11,432 nt of DNA from Tissierellia bacterium (GTDB taxonomy: Bacteria > Bacillota_A > Clostridia > Tissierellales > Peptoniphilaceae), in the NCBI GenBank assembly GCA_012728775.1, contig JAAYEN010000173.1, positions 1-11,432 of the forward strand, read 5' to 3'. Below the pieces are notes generated by a model. The model ran no database searches. It saw only the letters and a program-made list of their open reading frames with translations, and had not been told where the DNA came from. Positions 4,887-11,432 of this stretch are shown here, piece by piece. A program made the translations under genes and the position numbers. Numbering within the stretch: the stretch's first letter is position 1; each line of letters starts with the position of its first letter.

Positions 4887-7580
4887 ATGGAGAATTGGTA
4901 TAATTTAAGTACCGATGAAGCACTTGCAAAATTAAGTACATCCTTAGACACTGGACTTAGTACTGAAGTTGCACAGAAGCGCCTAGAAGAATACGGTAGA
5001 AATGAATTGGAACAAGGAGCAAAAAAATCTTTGTTATCCAAGCTCATTGATCAATTTAAGGATCCAATGATTTTAATACTTATTGGTGCTAGTATATTGT
5101 CTGCATTTGTGGGTGAAATTGAAGATACTTTTATTATTTTAGCAATAGTAGCCGTTAATTCTATACTTAGTGTCTATCAAGAAGGAAAAGCTGAAGCCGC
5201 AATTGAAGCATTACAAAAAATGAGTGCTCCAAATGCAAAGTTAATTAGAGACGGAAGAACTAGAGAGGTTCCTGCACCTGAAGTGGTTCCAGGAGATATT
5301 GTCATATTGGAAACAGGCTCAATAGTACCAGCTGATATTAGAATAATAACTAGTTCGAATTTACAAATAGACGAATCTTCTCTTACTGGAGAGTCTGTTC
5401 CTGTAGAAAAACATGCTGATGTAGTCTATGACGGCATAATGGAAATAGGAGATAGGGAAAATATTGGACATAGTTCCACCATAGTTACTTACGGTAGAGG
5501 AACTGGTGTAGTAATAGGAACAGGAACACAAACTGAAATAGGAAAAATCGCTACGTCCCTTATGGAAGTAGATGATGAAGAAACACCATTACAAAAAAGA
5601 CTTGCAGGATTATCCAAAGTTCTTGGAATACTTGTAATAGTAGTATGTTTGGTTGTATTTGGAGTTGGACTTTTATATAATTTAGAATTTTTTGATATTT
5701 TAATGACTTCTGTATCATTAGCAGTTGCAGCTATTCCTGAAGGATTGCCAGCAATTGTAACTATAGTATTGTCATTGGGAATGGGCAGAATGGCATCTAG
5801 AAATGCAATAGTAAAAAAACTTCTTGCTGTTGAAACCTTGGGAACTACTACGGTTATTTGTTCAGATAAAACAGGTACATTAACTCAAAATGAGATGACC
5901 GTTACCAAGGCTTTTGTTAATGGGCAAATTTTAGATGTAAGCGGTTCAGGTTATATTCCTGAAGGAGATTTCTCAATTGATGGAAATAAAGTAGAACTTT
6001 CTGATGTAAATGGCCTTGATATTCTTATGGGGATTTCCACTTTAGTAAATGATGCAGATTTAAAATTTGTAGAAGACAGATATGAAATGATAGGAGACCC
6101 AACTGAAGGAGCTTTGCTTTCATTCTCTGAAAAAGCTGGAATTATCCAAGAAGAATTAAATGGAAAGCATCCTAGAATGGAAGAAATTCCCTTTGATTCT
6201 AGTAGAAAGATGATGACTACATTTCATAAAGGTTTTATAACTCCTGAAATAGCTTCACTGACTAAAGGTGCTCCGGATATAATTATTGAAAGATCCTCTA
6301 AAATATTATTAGAGGGAGAAGAAAAAGAATTTACTCCAGAATTAAAAGAAAAAGTATTGGAAATGAATAAAACTTTTGCCAGATCTGCATTAAGAGTATT
6401 GTCTTATGCATATAAAAGGTGGGACGATGTTCCTAGTGAAAGAACACCTGATAATGTAGAAGTAGATATGGTTTTTGTCGGTTTAACAGGTATGATAGAC
6501 CCACCTAGACCTGAAGTTAAAGTCGCTATTAGAGAATGTAAACATGCAGGTATTGTTCCTATTATGATTACAGGTGACCATTTAGATACTGCATATGCAA
6601 TTGGAAAAGATTTAGGTATAGCTGAAAATGAAGACCAAGCAATTATGGGTAGAGAATTAAATGCTATGTCTCCAGAAGAAATTCAAGAGATTGTAAAAGA
6701 AAAAAGAATTTTTGCCAGAGTTTCTCCAGAAAACAAGGTACAAATTGTACAAGCTTTAAAGGACAATGGAGAAATCGCTGCTATGACTGGTGATGGTGTA
6801 AACGATGCTCCAGCACTTAAAAGAGCAGACATTGGTATTGCAATGGGTATTACTGGTACTGACGTTGCAAAAAATACAGCTGAAGTTATTTTAACAGATG
6901 ATAACTTTGCAACTATAGTTAGTGCAGTTGAAGAAGGAAGAATTATTTATTCCAATATTAAAAAATTCGTTTCCTTCCTACTATCATGTAATATTGGAGA
7001 AGTATTAATAGTATTCTTAGCTATAATTTTCAAACTGCCGGTACCCCTTACTCCCAAACAGCTTTTATGGCTTAACTTAGTAACAGACTCTTTTCCAGCC
7101 CTAGCTCTAGGTGTAGAAAGAGGAGAAGAAGATATTATGGACGAGCCACCTAGAAGTCCTGATGAACCTATATTGGATAAGGAAACTATATATATTTTAG
7201 CTATCCAATCTATAGGTATTACAATAGCAACTTTAGGTGCTTATCTGTGGGGATTGAAACATTATGGATCGGAAAATTTAAACGGTGCTAGAACTATGGC
7301 ATTTGCCACATTAATTTTAGCTGAATTATTAAGATCTTATTCTGCAAGAAGTGACAGATACACTTTGTTCCACATTGGACCATTTACCAACAAAAAACTT
7401 GTTGTAGCGACTATTTTGTCCTTTGCATTAATGATTGTTGTACTGTATGTACCTGTATTTGCAGAATTATTTGACACTATTCCATTAGGATTAGATGGAT
7501 GGATGGTAGTTCTACCTTGCTCTTTAATCCCGCTAGTATTGGGAGAACTTTATAAAGTAATAAGATATAGAGGTAAATAG
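4887..7580 (+). CDS. Type II cation P-type ATPase, probable Mn2+/Ca2+ exporter
   Basis: Membrane pump that uses ATP to expel divalent cations. At 897 residues it has complete P-type architecture: a cation-ATPase N-terminal segment (about 1-70), M1-M2, an actuator domain with TGES (167-170), M3-M4 with AAIPEGLP (Glu285), the phosphorylation motif CSDKTGTLT (Asp327), a nucleotide-binding domain with KGAP (from Lys460), TGDGVNDAPALK (634-645), and C-terminal M5-M10. Ion-site residues known from SERCA have counterparts: Glu285 in M4, Asn702 and Glu705 in M5, Asn730, Thr733 and Asp734 in M6, and Glu813 in M8 by eye alignment. By sequence alone this would be called a Ca2+-ATPase, but the manganese riboswitch in its leader argues that Mn2+ is a physiological substrate. 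AGGAGGG at 4875-4881 fixes the ATG. It appears to be transcribed alone and ends at a terminator. Confidence 0.95.
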   Translation: MENWYNLSTDEALAKLSTSLDTGLSTEVAQKRLEEYGRNELEQGAKKSLLSKLIDQFKDPMILILIGASILSAFVGEIEDTFIILAIVAVNSILSVYQEGKAEAAIEALQKMSAPNAKLIRDGRTREVPAPEVVPGDIVILETGSIVPADIRIITSSNLQIDESSLTGESVPVEKHADVVYDGIMEIGDRENIGHSSTIVTYGRGTGVVIGTGTQTEIGKIATSLMEVDDEETPLQKRLAGLSKVLGILVIVVCLVVFGVGLLYNLEFFDILMTSVSLAVAAIPEGLPAIVTIVLSLGMGRMASRNAIVKKLLAVETLGTTTVICSDKTGTLTQNEMTVTKAFVNGQILDVSGSGYIPEGDFSIDGNKVELSDVNGLDILMGISTLVNDADLKFVEDRYEMIGDPTEGALLSFSEKAGIIQEELNGKHPRMEEIPFDSSRKMMTTFHKGFITPEIASLTKGAPDIIIERSSKILLEGEEKEFTPELKEKVLEMNKTFARSALRVLSYAYKRWDDVPSERTPDNVEVDMVFVGLTGMIDPPRPEVKVAIRECKHAGIVPIMITGDHLDTAYAIGKDLGIAENEDQAIMGRELNAMSPEEIQEIVKEKRIFARVSPENKVQIVQALKDNGEIAAMTGDGVNDAPALKRADIGIAMGITGTDVAKNTAEVILTDDNFATIVSAVEEGRIIYSNIKKFVSFLLSCNIGEVLIVFLAIIFKLPVPLTPKQLLWLNLVTDSFPALALGVERGEEDIMDEPPRSPDEPILDKETIYILAIQSIGITIATLGAYLWGLKHYGSENLNGARTMAFATLILAELLRSYSARSDRYTLFHIGPFTNKKLVVATILSFALMIVVLYVPVFAELFDTIPLGLDGWMVVLPCSLIPLVLGELYKVIRYRGK

Positions 7581-7581
7581 A

Positions 7582-7620
7582 AAAAATGCTCTTTGACCAA
7601 ATTGGTTAAAGAGCATTTTT
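7582..7620. terminator. Bidirectional terminator between ATPase and SDR genes
   Basis: AAAAATGCTCTTTGACCA (7582-7599) and TTGGTTAAAGAGCATTTTT (7602-7620) form a stem of about 18 bp with one G.U pair and a small loop. Outer A and T runs supply a U-tract in both directions. It begins one base after the ATPase stop codon and lies 11 bases past the end of the convergent dehydrogenase gene, so it serves both. Confidence 0.9.
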
Positions 7621-7631
7621 GATTTAATACA

Positions 7632-8402
7632 TTAAATTGCAGTCCATCCGCCGTCTACTGTAACAAGTTGGCCCGTTGTATATGTTGAGAATTTGGACGC
7701 AAAGTATAATAATGTTGTATCCAATTCCCCTTCTTTTCCTGCTCTTTCCATTGGACAGTAAGCTTTAAGAATTTGTAAGAAAGAATCATCTCCAATAACT
7801 GCTTCTGTCATTTCACTTTCAAAGTATGCAGGTCCTATTGCATTTACTGTAATGCCTTCTAATGCCCACTCAGTTGCCAGTGCTTTAGTAAGCATCCTTA
7901 CAGCACCCTTAGTAGTAGCATACGCATTTAATGCACCGTATTTCATAACAACTGAAGAGTGAAGGGAGCCTATATTGATAATTCTTCCATATTTATGCTT
8001 AAGCATTACTTTTCCAACTTCTCTAGCTACATAAAATACTCCATTAATGTTAATATCCATCATTTTCAGCCAGTTTTCATTAGAAAACTCTGTAGTAGCT
8101 GCTGTGAGTCCTAGTCCAGCATTGTTTACTAAGATGTCAATTTTTCCAAAATCGTTTTCAATATTTAATATTACTTCAGCAACTTTGTCAGGATCAGTGA
8201 CATCTGCAGTATAATACTCTACTCTTACATCGTATTTTTCTTCAATTTCTTTTTTTACATTTTTAAGTTTTTCTTCTCTTCTAGCCACTAATGCTATATC
8301 AGCGCCTTGGTTTGCTAGAGCTTTTGCAAATTGAACTCCTAAACCTGAAGAACCACCAGTTACGACTGCCACATCACCTTTTAAATCGAAATAATTTTTC
8401 AT
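7632..8402 (-). CDS. Short-chain dehydrogenase/reductase, gluconate 5-dehydrogenase-like
   Basis: Cytoplasmic NAD(P)-dependent oxidoreductase of the classical SDR family, 256 residues (typical 240-270). The Rossmann cofactor motif TGGSSGLG is at 15-22, RR at 41-42 follows beta-2 and is compatible with NADPH, ADV is at 66-68, NNAG at 93-96, a catalytic-type Asn at 118, Ser in the GSLHSS stretch (146 or 149) and YATTK at 161-165. The C-terminal GQLVTVDGGW is usual for the family. The opening FDLKGDVAVVTGGSSGLG and VNAIGPAYFESEMT resemble gluconate 5-dehydrogenases (IdnO/Gno), but 3-oxoacyl-ACP reductase and other polyol dehydrogenases share these features, so the substrate is open. The start is the ATG at 8402, set by GGAGGT (8407-8412) four bases upstream. 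An in-frame TTG at 8429 would add nine residues but has no ribosome-binding site. No sugar-acid genes are adjacent. Confidence 0.88.
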   Translation of the reverse strand: MKNYFDLKGDVAVVTGGSSGLGVQFAKALANQGADIALVARREEKLKNVKKEIEEKYDVRVEYYTADVTDPDKVAEVILNIENDFGKIDILVNNAGLGLTAATTEFSNENWLKMMDININGVFYVAREVGKVMLKHKYGRIINIGSLHSSVVMKYGALNAYATTKGAVRMLTKALATEWALEGITVNAIGPAYFESEMTEAVIGDDSFLQILKAYCPMERAGKEGELDTTLLYFASKFSTYTTGQLVTVDGGWTAI

Positions 8403-8437
8403 ATTGACCTCCAAATATTTTTTTAACAATCAACTTA

Positions 8438-8466
8438 ATTATAATTTATTTTTATCTTTTAATCAA
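8438..8466 (-). promoter_or_regulatory. Promoter for the SDR gene
   Basis: On the - strand, TTGATT (8466-8461), a 17-base spacer and a perfect TATAAT (8443-8438) lie about 36 bases before the SDR start codon. The -35 overlaps the last codons of citX. This suggests the SDR can be transcribed separately from the trk-citX operon, although no terminator separates them, so read-through is also possible. Confidence 0.7.
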
Positions 8467-8962
8467 TAGAATAGCTTAAGTTTATTAATTTATTTACTTC
8501 TATTAACAAATCTTCATATGAGTGGGTTTGATTTCTAGAACAGTCTTTAGCATTTTTTTTGCAAATAAGGCATTTTCTAGGATTTAATCCCAACTTACTT
8601 CTAGTAATTTGGTTATAATTTTCATCAAAGACGTCAATATCAAAAAGTCGACCTGAATCTTTATTCTCCAAGTCAACTGTCAAGATTTTTAAATCCATTG
8701 GATTCATATCGACGGAAATTAAATAATACATTCCCGTATCTTCGCCGTAATACTCAAAATCTAAAATCTTATCTCCTAATTTTTTTTTAATTAGTTCAAA
8801 TCCAAAGTTGTGAAATCTTTCAAAAGTCTGGTTCTTTTTTTCAATACCAGGAATATTTAGCATATAAGAAATTATAGGTTTTTGATATTTTGTAATTAAA
8901 TCATTTTGTCTTTTACTCCTAGTTTCTCTACTATCTAATAATTTTAATATGAATTCTTTCAT
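8459..8962 (-). CDS. citX: CitX: citrate lyase holo-acyl-carrier-protein synthase
   Basis: CitX transfers the phosphoribosyl-dephospho-CoA prosthetic group onto the acyl carrier subunit (CitD) of citrate lyase. The 167-residue product matches the family length. Recognisable motifs are the N-terminal LLDSRETRSKRQ (about 7-18), the likely catalytic acidic motif GRLFDIDVFD (about 106-115), and a cysteine motif LNPRKCLICKKNAKDCSRNQTH near residues 128-149, equivalent to [21 protein letters not shown] in E. coli CitX. The ATG at 8962 is chosen because GGAG (8972-8975) lies nine bases upstream and the start overlaps the trkH stop as TAATG. A TTG at 8977 is possible but lacks a site. Oddly, none of citC, citD, citE, citF or citG is nearby; the neighbours are potassium uptake genes. 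It may serve a citrate lyase encoded elsewhere or a different carrier protein. Function is inferred from family resemblance. Confidence 0.86.
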   Translation of the reverse strand: MKEFILKLLDSRETRSKRQNDLITKYQKPIISYMLNIPGIEKKNQTFERFHNFGFELIKKKLGDKILDFEYYGEDTGMYYLISVDMNPMDLKILTVDLENKDSGRLFDIDVFDENYNQITRSKLGLNPRKCLICKKNAKDCSRNQTHSYEDLLIEVNKLINLSYSID

Positions 8963-10410
8963 TAATCTTTTCTCCAAGTATTTGGTGAGAATAAAATTAA
9001 TATTGGGAAAATTTCTAGTCTTCCAGTAATCATTACAAAGGATAAAATGAGTTTACCTATATCAGAAAAGCTAGAGTAATTTCCTATTGGCCCGACTATA
9101 CCAAGACCAGGTCCAACGTTATTATAAGTAGCTGCAACTGCGGCAAAAGATGACTCAAAGTCTGGACCAGCAATTGTAATAAAAACTACAAACAGTGCAT
9201 ATAGTAAAAAATAGATTACAATATACTTCAATATACTGTCTTCTATGTTTTTTTCAAGTGGTTTTTCATCATACATTAAAGCTAATTTTATACCAGGGTT
9301 AACCATTTTTTTTACTTCATTTATTGAAGATTTCATAGCTATTAAAACTCTGGAAACTTTTAATCCTCCAGCAGTAGAACCTGCAGAACCGCCAATAAAC
9401 ATAAGTAGTATTAAAATCCATTTGGATAGTGTAGGCCACATGTTAAAATCTGCAGTTACAAAACCTGTTGTGGTAATAATTGAAGATACTGAGAAGAATG
9501 AGTCCACTAATCCTCTAAAAACATCTTCGTACAAAAATCGAGTATTAAAAAATATTATCAAAGTTGACACTAAAACTACTGCTAAATACATTTTTAGCTC
9601 TTCACTTTTTATTGCATCTCGACCTCTTTTTATTAAAATCATATAATAAAGATTAAAATTTACGCCAAATACTAGCATACCAATAGATAAAACTAACTCT
9701 ATTGCAGGTGAGTTATAATAAAGGATACTTCCGTTATGCATACCAAATCCACCTGTACCTGCAGTGGCCAAAGCGTGGTTAATAGAGTCAAATATTGGCA
9801 TTCCAACGATTATTAATGCAATGATTAAAACTATAGTCATAACTACATATATTCCATATAAAATTCTTGCAGAACTTTTAATTTTTGGTAGAAGTTTACC
9901 AAATTGAGGACCTGGTACTTCTGCCTTCATTGCATGTACTGAACTTGCAGAAATCTCTGGCAAAACAGCTAATGCAAGAACTAATACTCCCATACCACCT
10001 ACAAAGTGAGACATACTTCTCCAAAGTTTTATGGAATTATCTATAATACTTAAATCTGTTATTATACTAGCACCTGTAGTCGTTAAACCACTAGACATTT
10101 CAAAAAAGCAGTCTATAATGCTTTTAATATTACCTGAAAGGTACATAGGTAGGCATCCAAAAAAAGACATTAAAACCCAAGTTAAAGCAGTGATAATAAA
10201 TCCTTCTTTGATATATAAATTGGTATTTTCAGGTTTAATAAAAATTAATGGACCAAAAACTAAAAGGGAAATAGCCATTGATTTTACATACGCCATAGTC
10301 ACATATATGTCTTCTTTAAAATATAAAGAAGTTAGTAGAGGTATTATCATCAAGGCTACACAGATTAACATTATTCTTGAGATTGAGTAAATAATTATTT
10401 TTTTATTCAT
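8962..10410 (-). CDS. trkH: TrkH/KtrB-family K+ uptake channel subunit
   Basis: Integral membrane subunit that conducts K+ into the cell, gated by a TrkA-type RCK partner. At 482 residues it has the full TrkH length and many hydrophobic segments, starting with one at about 8-28. The four pore-loop repeats are readable: LTTTGAS (filter Gly about 113), TAGTGGFG (Gly about 220), ITTTGFVTADF (Gly about 316) and YNNVGPGLG (Gly about 433). HFVGGMGVLVLALAVLP (about 136-152) and GSAGSTAGGLKVSR (about 341-354) are also characteristic. The ATG at 10410 has GGAG (10419-10422) eight bases upstream, placed inside the last codons of trkA; only five bases separate trkA's stop from this start. It is expressed with trkA, and its stop overlaps the citX start. 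TrkH and KtrB are hard to tell apart, but the two-module TrkA next door favours TrkH. Confidence 0.94.
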   Translation of the reverse strand: MNKKIIIYSISRIMLICVALMIIPLLTSLYFKEDIYVTMAYVKSMAISLLVFGPLIFIKPENTNLYIKEGFIITALTWVLMSFFGCLPMYLSGNIKSIIDCFFEMSSGLTTTGASIITDLSIIDNSIKLWRSMSHFVGGMGVLVLALAVLPEISASSVHAMKAEVPGPQFGKLLPKIKSSARILYGIYVVMTIVLIIALIIVGMPIFDSINHALATAGTGGFGMHNGSILYYNSPAIELVLSIGMLVFGVNFNLYYMILIKRGRDAIKSEELKMYLAVVLVSTLIIFFNTRFLYEDVFRGLVDSFFSVSSIITTTGFVTADFNMWPTLSKWILILLMFIGGSAGSTAGGLKVSRVLIAMKSSINEVKKMVNPGIKLALMYDEKPLEKNIEDSILKYIVIYFLLYALFVVFITIAGPDFESSFAAVAATYNNVGPGLGIVGPIGNYSSFSDIGKLILSFVMITGRLEIFPILILFSPNTWRKD

Positions 10411-10415
10411 CTCTA

Positions 10416-11432
10416 CTACTCCAATACTTTATCAAATTCATCCATATACTTTTCTTTTGTAACTACGAGAACTTGATCGCCTTTCAATATGAAATCATTT
10501 CCGCCAGGATAGATAATACTGTCACCACGTTTAATACAAGCAAATAAAATGCTTGGTTTTGTTTTCAAGTCTTTTAATGGAATTCCTATAGCTTTAGATT
10601 CTTCTGAAATTAAAAATTGGATTGCTTCTACTTCTTCATCTACCAATCTATGCAAATTAACTACTCTAGATCCCATTATGTTATCTACAGATCTTACATA
10701 TCTAATAATTGAGTCTGCTATAATTTTTTTGGGAGTTATAATTGTGTCTAATTCCAATTTATCAGCTATTGGCTTAAGGAGATTTCTAGAAATCTTGGTG
10801 ATATTCTTTGATACACCTGCTGAAGCAGAGAATAATGATAATATTATATTTTCTTCATCTATTGGAGTTCCTGCAACGACAGCATCATAACTTTCTATTC
10901 TTTGCTCCATTAATAATTCTTGCCTAGTTCCATCACCATGGATAATTATTGCATTAGGGAAGGATTGGCTAAGAAAATCTGCTCTTTCTTCATTGATTTC
11001 AATAATCTTAAATCTTATACCTTTACTACTAAGTTCTTTACCTAGATAGTAGGCCATATCTCCTCCGCCAATAATCATAATATTTCGCATTCTTTTAGTA
11101 GAATAATTGCACTTTAAAATAAATTCATTGATTGCCTTTACAGTTCCAGTTACATGGATTTTATCTCCTAGTCTAATGACGAAACGACCATCAGGAATGT
11201 GAATTTCTCCATTTCTTTCCACGACGCAAATAAGTATTTTTTCATCCGTTATATTTATTTCCATTAAAGATTTATCAATAATGGGATTTCCTTCAATAAC
11301 ATCAAAACCTACGATGTGTACTTTATTTTGCATAAATGTTTCCACAATAAAAGAGCTGGGGAATTTTAAAACATCTGTAATAGCTTTTGCGCTTTCTTTC
11401 TCTGGATTAATCATTACAGAAATTCCCAATTC
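10416..11432 (-). CDS. trkA: TrkA K+ uptake regulatory subunit (partial, N-terminus off window)
   Basis: Peripheral NAD(H)/nucleotide-binding subunit that controls TrkH. About 339 C-terminal residues are visible; a complete TrkA is near 450, and the reading frame is open to the window edge, so roughly 110 N-terminal residues (the first Rossmann module) are missing from view, not from the gene. The visible part begins with ELGISVMINPEKESAKAI, which is an internal TrkA segment, so the TTG near the edge should not be taken as a start. It continues with a TrkA-C module (about 25-105). A second RCK-N module follows, with IMIIGGGDMAYYLGKEL, the acidic IIEINEERA after beta-2 and IIHGDGT. A second TrkA-C module ends the protein (IGIPLKDLK, then YPGGNDFILKGDQVLVV). 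It is the first visible gene of the trkA-trkH-citX cluster; the promoter lies beyond the window. Confidence 0.94.
   Translation of the reverse strand, partial: ELGISVMINPEKESAKAITDVLKFPSSFIVETFMQNKVHIVGFDVIEGNPIIDKSLMEINITDEKILICVVERNGEIHIPDGRFVIRLGDKIHVTGTVKAINEFILKCNYSTKRMRNIMIIGGGDMAYYLGKELSSKGIRFKIIEINEERADFLSQSFPNAIIIHGDGTRQELLMEQRIESYDAVVAGTPIDEENIILSLFSASAGVSKNITKISRNLLKPIADKLELDTIITPKKIIADSIIRYVRSVDNIMGSRVVNLHRLVDEEVEAIQFLISEESKAIGIPLKDLKTKPSILFACIKRGDSIIYPGGNDFILKGDQVLVVTKEKYMDEFDKVLE

Noticed and set aside
8403..8429. Nine-residue N-terminal extension of the SDR from a TTG at 8429
   Set aside because: The extension would run through the GGAGGT ribosome-binding site that serves the ATG at 8402, and SDR homology begins at that ATG.
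9245..9646. 133-residue + strand open frame inside trkH
   Set aside because: Antisense to conserved pore-loop coding sequence; low-complexity translation of the complementary strand.
10031..10390. 119-residue + strand open frame opposite the start of trkH
   Set aside because: Antisense to conserved TrkH coding sequence; no independent evidence.
10549..10890. 113-residue + strand open frame inside trkA
   Set aside because: Antisense to the second RCK module of TrkA; no independent evidence.
11427..11429. TTG at the window edge as the start of TrkA
   Set aside because: The frame stays open to 11432 and the first visible residues match the interior of TrkA, so the gene is cut by the window, not truncated.

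Overview
The window looks like ordinary chromosome from a low-G+C Gram-positive anaerobe. The DNA is visibly AT-rich, ribosome-binding sites are strong GGAGG types, and there are GTG and TTG codons at candidate starts. A yybP-ykoY riboswitch and clostridial-style proteins fit Clostridia or Tissierellia. The genus is not determined. I see no prophage, insertion sequence, CRISPR array, tRNA or rRNA.

Layout. (1) 2-1162, + strand: a glycerate kinase. (2) 1163-1512: no intact gene, but a decayed alanine racemase fragment in several reading frames, with a 13-bp tandem duplication, followed by a perfect 18-bp hairpin that probably terminates transcription from both sides. (3) 1513-4627, - strand: an overlapping ppx-ppk pair encoding a short exopolyphosphatase/GppA-like phosphatase and polyphosphate kinase 1. 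(4) 4628-4886: a divergent control region with a sigma-A-type extended -10 promoter and a manganese-sensing yybP-ykoY riboswitch. A terminator hairpin in the riboswitch leader shares bases with the aptamer. (5) 4887-7580, + strand: a type II (SERCA-like) cation P-type ATPase, controlled by that riboswitch and so probably a Mn2+ (or Mn2+/Ca2+) exporter. It ends in a bidirectional terminator. (6) 7632-8402, - strand: a short-chain dehydrogenase/reductase resembling gluconate 5-dehydrogenase, with its own promoter inside the end of the next gene. (7) 8459-11432, - strand: trkA (partial, running off the window), trkH and citX, tightly packed. The first two form a K+ uptake system. The third is the citrate lyase prosthetic-group transferase, here without any other citrate lyase gene and coupled to trkH by a one-base stop/start overlap.

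Functionally the window covers ion homeostasis (K+ uptake, Mn2+/Ca2+ export), polyphosphate turnover and small pieces of carbon metabolism. The points most worth a second look are the riboswitch-controlled ATPase with its readable antitermination switch, the stray citX in a potassium operon, and the alanine racemase fossil. I did not find a clearly new biological system.
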